This document shows, one piece after another, positions 59,301 through 64,000 of a stretch of 64,000 nt of DNA. Each line of letters begins with the position of its first letter. Within the stretch, counting starts at the first letter, position 1. The notes under the pieces are model-generated. The model did no database searches, was not told the origin of the DNA, and saw only the letters and a list, made by a program, of their open reading frames with translations. This stretch comes from Acanthaster planci (Eukaryota > Echinodermata > Asteroidea > Valvatida > Acanthasteridae), in NCBI RefSeq assembly GCF_001949145.1, contig NW_019091417.1, positions 722,335 to 786,334 of the forward strand. The letters run 5' to 3'. The translations under genes and the position numbers were made by a program.

Positions 59301-62300
59301 TAAAATTACAACACACGGCTCAATTATTAAGGTCGAGCACTAACTGACTCCACTCAATGCTTACCTTGAAAATATACATCGGATACGCAAAGAAGATGAA
59401 CTGAAACACAAGGAAAACAAATGGGATTCGGGTATTCCCCGGAGGTCCAAAGACAATGAAACTGCAAGAAAAGAAATAAAAAAGCATAAACACCATCTGA
59501 AATGTCCTGATTTTAATTACAGGTTTCTCTTACCTGACGTATATAATTATAAACACTGTACACTTGGTGCTTGTCAGAGAGCGTGCAAAAAAATTCACAA
59601 GCTTACTCGGGTGGGACTCAAGCCCATGACCATATGTAAGCTCGGACAAGCACTGAGTATAGAGTGTTTATAACTATATACATCAGGTAAGGGAAAATCC
59701 TGAAATTAAAACTAACATCTCCCCGATGCAAAGTACATCTTGAAATGAAAAGTTCTGTTTGCAAAAATCTCTTCTCCAAAAAACGGGTGGTACAGGCATA
59801 ATCTATACATTCTGAACCTCACTTAGACCAATGGGGTTAAACATCTGTGGCTGCAAACTCAAGATATGCAGCCTTAGAGTTGACAAACAAATCGTGGTGT
59901 TCTGCCCTGGCTTATGCCAGACAAACAAGCTGTGTGACTTACCATGTCCATTTCAAGGTATGTGAGGATGGAGATCGTTCTGCTGCCAGACTTAAACACA
60001 ACAGCCAGAACCAAATACAAAAACGCACGACATGTGTGACACGGCCTGTCCAAATGTGGTAAGGTTGCCGGATCAATCAAGACTGTGTTACAATCACCTT
60101 GCTGTGGCTGAGACAATAGCTAGAAGTGTCTTCAATGGCTTGCCAGTGGCTGCTATGGGTCCCATGCTACTTCCAGTTACGGGCATATTAACCCTAACCT
60201 TCCCCAACCACACAGAATTAAACAGTAGTAAAGTGTTTAATTTCTGTGGGGATAGGTCGGGTAGGCCCATAATAGCTGGCTTTTGCATTGGGTTTGGCAT
60301 ACCTCAGAAAAACAAAGTCCAACAGCCTCTGTGCACAACGTCCAATATGGGTGTTTAACTTTGTGTGAATGGGGAAGGTTAGGGGGTTAGGGTTAAGTCA
60401 GATTCAGCCCAAGAGCAATTTTAACAAAGGGCTGAAGTTGATCACGTTCTGTTGACTCTGACTAAACCAGATGTGGTGGATGAAAGGGGCCGCTGCTTGT
60501 CTGTTGTGGGTCTCAGACACTGACCCTTCAGAGGGCAAGGTGTGCCATAAAACAGTCACTGATCAAGTCGTCTTTGCCTAAAATGATCTACTCCGATCAA
60601 GGCGAACCCACTTCACCCGAGTCCTGAGTACTCACTTCAAGTCAATCTGAGGAAGGATACTCCTCCTCTTGTTGAGCTTGTTGTTCAGGTAAGTGATGAT
60701 AGGGGTGTGGTTACGCCCCTTAGAGAGCATCAGCGGCGTCTTGTGGTTATGATCCTCCAGCTCCATCTCCACACCGTCTTGCTCACACAGCATCTTGACG
60801 GTGTTCAAGTCGCCGTTAATGCAGGCCAGATGCAGGGGAGTCTGTGTACAGACCAGAATCAAAGAATACCGATTCATATGAGGTGAATCCAGCCTGAAAA
60901 CTGTGCCAAGCCAAAGTATATTTGATCAGGTGACATTACTATTTCGAGGCAAGAAGCAACAGCAATGAGTAAACCCTGAAAGCTTGTTGAGGGAATAACA
61001 GATTCAGATTCATTTGAAACTTTGCCAATAAGCTTGCCGTGAATATCTTTACGTGTGTACCAAGTTTGTCAAAATTTGGACCAATACAGCTTTTCAAACA
61101 TGATTGCTGAAAAAAGGTTTCCCGGCAAGTTAAAATCAATATAGAATCCAACACCTCTGTCATTTGAAATCGCATTAGAGACAATGATGTGTAGCAAACT
61201 TTCAGTTACGGTAGATTTTGAAGTCTTTCCTGTAATCCTACCTGACCAAAGTTATCCTTCTGCCGAGGGTTGAAGCCAGAGTAGATGAGCAATCTTGTCA
61301 GCTCACATTTCCCTGCAGCACAACAGGTGACAATATTGGAAAGTTACTTTGACAACTTTTGTCATGTCCTGATTGGCCAGAATTTCTTTCTCTTTCCTTT
61401 TCCTCTTGTCCGTTTTTTTCAAATAACAAAGTAAAAAAAAAAAACAATTCCATAAAATGTAGAGTTTTTAACAGTATTGCAGCCTCAGGTGACTAGAAAA
61501 CATTTGGAATGACCTACCTTTGAATGCTGCCCAGTGTAATGCATTATCGCCCTCTCGGTCTGTTAGCTGTAGCCTGGCACCCTTACCCATCAGATATCCA
61601 GCTAACATTGTCTGTCCGTACTGACAGGCTATGATCAACGGTGTGCAGCCCTACATGTATGTACAGTCCCAGAATGAGAACATTAGCTTTCACACAGGAA
61701 TGGGATGTAAGTATATGTCTGGTGCATGTAAACTACATATTTTTGTAAAAGAAGGAAAAAAATCAGGATATTAAACTGACAAGAATACAGAGGACTATGT
61801 GGCACTCCGTATACTTGTACGATCCCCTTTTTTGAAATACTCACAACAAAACATACATTTGAAAAATATAATAATTATAAATACAGGGCAGAAATTTGAA
61901 GAATTCTTGAAGGGGCAAGATAATGTCTCATTTGCAAAGGGCACTTGTATTAGGAAATCAACTTGTCTATGGAGCCATTTCAGTGGGCATTGAGGCAAAG
62001 ACCAGGGGCACCAAGGCAATTGCCTCCGATGCCTCTGTAAAGTTCCTGCCCTGTAAACAATACAATTGAAAAAAATAATTATAAATAATGATTTGGCATT
62101 CTAAAGACAGCTTACTAAGGCCACAAAATGGTTCTACTTCACACTACATGGCATCTGAAAGCAATATAGGAACTTGCAGGAAAGAACGTTAATTTTTTTT
62201 CTTCTTGTAGAAATTTTTCTACATCTTTTATTCAGTGCGTACATTGTAGCTAAGTGTTAACTGGTTACAAATAACAAAAAGAGGTTCCGTGGCATTTGTT

Positions 62301-62993
62301 TCAAATGAGATAGACAACACTTTAAGGGTACTGGGTTTGTCATAAACCTTTCTGCGTCACATACAAACTAAAATGGGCACTCTTCTTTGTTGTTTCTTTC
62401 TTTCCAACGTCAAAGTTTCCCAAAATTATTACTCTAAAAATTTCAGGGTCGGGAAACAATATTGGGCCAGGGCTGCATTTCCGAAATTTCAATACTGTGA
62501 GTTGGTATGTACCTTATTATCAACTGTGTCAATAGAAACACCTGCTTGAAGCAGTATATCAACCACTGCAATGTGACCATTCACACAGGCCCAGTGGATA
62601 GGCCTCGGACCAAGCTCCGTCTTGCTCTGGAGGTCTGCATGGTAGAGAAAATTAAGACAAGAAATGATCATGTTGAGGTACATTAATTCCAACGAATTGG
62701 GTTGCCAGAAAAGAGGGGGGGACTTCCTTTGCCCAATTAAAATTACCTGCAATTAACTTCAGAGTCATCAATGCCATCCCCTGTTTCCAGCAACTGAAAT
62801 GAGGTCATCTGAGGAATTCAAAAGCCGTAGTTCAAGCTTACCCAAAGGCACCTTGCACTGGACCATGAGACGGATGATGTTGGTGCTGCCTCCTAATGCT
62901 GCCCAATGTACAGGTGAATGGCCCTTGTCATCGAACTCCACCAGGACCCCTGGCCCTTCAATCTCAACTAATTCCTGAACCCGAATGAGGTAG
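56383..62993 (-). CDS. Ankyrin-repeat DHHC palmitoyltransferase, AKR1/TIP1-like (10 exons seen, 5' end missing)
   Basis: Exons: 62993-62842, 62634-62513, 61650-61518, 61312-61242, 60841-60636, 59461-59365, 58837-58682, 57968-57796, 57234-57069, 56577-56383 (TAG). About 489 aa; the first listed exon starts in mid-codon after an acceptor, so at least one 5' exon is missing. Role: S-acylation of cysteines on membrane-associated proteins, Golgi or endomembrane (family knowledge). Order: about five ankyrin repeats ([56 protein letters not shown]), TM helices ([32 protein letters not shown]), the DPG motif (NTDPGFLP), the zinc-binding cysteine-rich domain with catalytic DHHCPY in exon 8 of this list, two further TM segments, then [11 protein letters not shown] (TTxE position) and [15 protein letters not shown]. 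It resembles HIP14/ZDHHC17, but YLKD..G.F.NPY..G...N..EFF is more like AKR1/TIP1. Orthology not settled. Confidence 0.92.
58090..58230 (+). mobile_element. Possible tRNA-derived SINE fragment, DHHC intron
   Basis: GGTTCAAATCC (58159-58169) is a good Pol III B-box, and ggttggcagaaca upstream is a loose A-box. Downstream gggtttccccgg resembles SINE bodies in marine invertebrates. No tRNA cloverleaf is intact. Confidence 0.35.
59511..59711. mobile_element. Foldback/MITE, about 65-bp arms, DHHC intron
   Basis: Arm 59511-59575 (ttttaattacaggtttctct to ggtgcttgtc) mirrors 59645-59711. Shared blocks include cttacctga, gtatata, ttataaacact and gtgcttgtc. The loop holds gggtgggactcaagcccatg. Non-coding. 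Confidence 0.8.
60188..60396. mobile_element. Inverted-repeat element with telomere-like TTAACCCTAACC ends, DHHC intron
   Basis: The left end ttaaccctaaccttcccca (60188-60206) is mirrored at the right by ggggaaggttaggg and ggttagggttaa (60371-60396), with an 8-bp ccctaacc/ggttaggg insertion in the right arm. The interior of about 165 bp is unique. Non-coding. Confidence 0.7.
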
Positions 62994-64000
62994 CTGGGGG
63001 GGGGGCAAAACAGATGTAAAAAAGAACCATTGATAATAGCCACCAAAAATTATTTGTGTTGCACTTTTGCAGCTATGAGGGAAATCAAGTCCAAAACTAC
63101 ACTGGGTATGATTTCACTCTTGTGTGAATACAAAACATGGCAAACCTGCACTAGTACGCAGCCACCACAAATACAATGCCAAAACTTGACAAAATTTCTT
63201 CTGATCGTGTAAATGTGCATTGAAGACAAAATCATTCAGCTTGGTAAAATTGAAATGGTCTGAGGAAAAAGTTGTATTTATGCCATATCTAAACTGCTGC
63301 CAATGTTTTGGAAGAGCCCATTAGTATATGTAGTATCTTATCGCTCAGTCCATGTATTACATATGTCTCAACAGGGAACAGCCATCGAAAAGATTAGGGG
63401 TCAAGTGACGTAACGTTCAACCACCTTATTTTAAAGATGGCGACTGTGAGAGCGAGCCTGTTGGAGTGAATGGATAAAGGCAAAAAGACTGGAAAATACC
63501 TGAATAACGTGACTGAAATCATTCAATAAATGGTTTTTAGAAAGCGGAAAGGTTAAGGATCATGTTCGTGTGCAAAAGAAATTGCACCCATGATGATAAG
63601 TGGGTGCGCCGAAAATATTCAGTACGCCGACATGAAATTGAGAATAAGGATGTGTGGCTAAGGATGGAGCGGGAGTGAGAGTCCATGTCACACTAGTGGG
63701 GCTAGGCCAAAGATCGTATAGCACCGAAGGCGCAAGATGCATAACTCTGCCCCAAAAATTTAATTACTATTGGCGCCATCTGAGCAAGCTATACGTCTAT
63801 GCAGTTTAGGTAATGCTTGAGTGCAGGCTCACGCGCACGTGCCTGCCGCGGCGCCTGCGCCTTAATGTGCATTGCGCACGCGTATCGCTTCCTCTATGGA
63901 ATTCCATATCTGCCGTCGTGCGTCGCCCGTCATCCGTCGTGCCTCGCCCGTGTTTTTTTTTGGTCATGATTGCGCAGTGGTATTTTAACTTTGACCCTTG
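62994..64000. other. Upstream of the DHHC fragment; no exon recognised, CpG-rich tail
   Basis: The missing 5' exon(s) should lie here or beyond the edge; I see no convincing ankyrin coding sequence. From about 63830 the sequence becomes CpG-rich (gcgcacgtgcctgccgcggc, then cgtcgtgcgtcgcccgtcat in imperfect repetition), which may be a promoter. A strong-context ATGGCGACTGTGAG at 63436 (+) opens only a 10-codon frame. Confidence 0.4.

Noticed and set aside
1-64000. CRISPR array, phage or bacterial defence system
   Set aside because: All coding content is spliced animal genes and retroelements; the tandem repeats have no spacer pattern.

Overview
The window is animal genomic DNA: intron-rich nuclear genes with GT-AG splicing, about 40% GC, and many short inverted-repeat elements and non-LTR retrotransposon fragments in introns. 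The gene families fit a marine invertebrate deuterostome (echinoderm, hemichordate or cephalochordate): a delta-type protocadherin, mitochondrial GatB, phosphoglycerate kinase, an orphan class A GPCR, tandem ASIC-like channels and an AKR1-like ankyrin DHHC enzyme. The exact taxon is inference only.

Layout. 1-601 (-): first exon of a protocadherin-like cadherin, running off the left edge. 3691-11047 (+): complete 12-exon GATB, 553 aa. 14185-23199 (-): complete 12-exon PGK, 415 aa, tail-to-tail with GATB. 27139-28122 (+): intronless rhodopsin-family GPCR, 327 aa. 29664-35305 (-) and 42987-52638 (-): two complete 9-exon ASIC/degenerin-type channel genes, 517 aa each and about 94% identical, produced by one direct segmental duplication. 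56383-62993 (-): AKR1/TIP1-like ankyrin-repeat DHHC palmitoyltransferase, with its 5' exon(s) not seen. Exon boundaries were derived by hand from splice sites, reading phase and protein family conservation; all phases close without a frameshift.

Repeats. The spacer between the channel duplicates holds a 1.06-kb symmetric palindrome (two 405-bp arms) and a GC-rich, frameshifted LINE with endonuclease and RT that stops just after the YADD motif. Channel copy B also carries a private 2.7-kb 5'-truncated LINE insertion. Its 3' part is a tandem array of about 146-bp units plus a striking cluster of TGACGTCA palindromes. MITE-like and foldback elements occur in the introns of GATB, PGK and the DHHC gene. 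One MITE family has copies in both GATB and PGK.

The genes do not form a pathway. GATB serves mitochondrial Gln-tRNA formation, PGK serves glycolysis, and the others act at membranes. The best candidates for something undescribed are the CRE-palindrome/146-bp-array LINE tail, the 405-bp-arm palindrome, and a newly formed 78-bp-arm palindrome that can be dated by comparing the two channel copies. I saw no CRISPR, operon or prokaryotic system, and no RNA gene that I can support.
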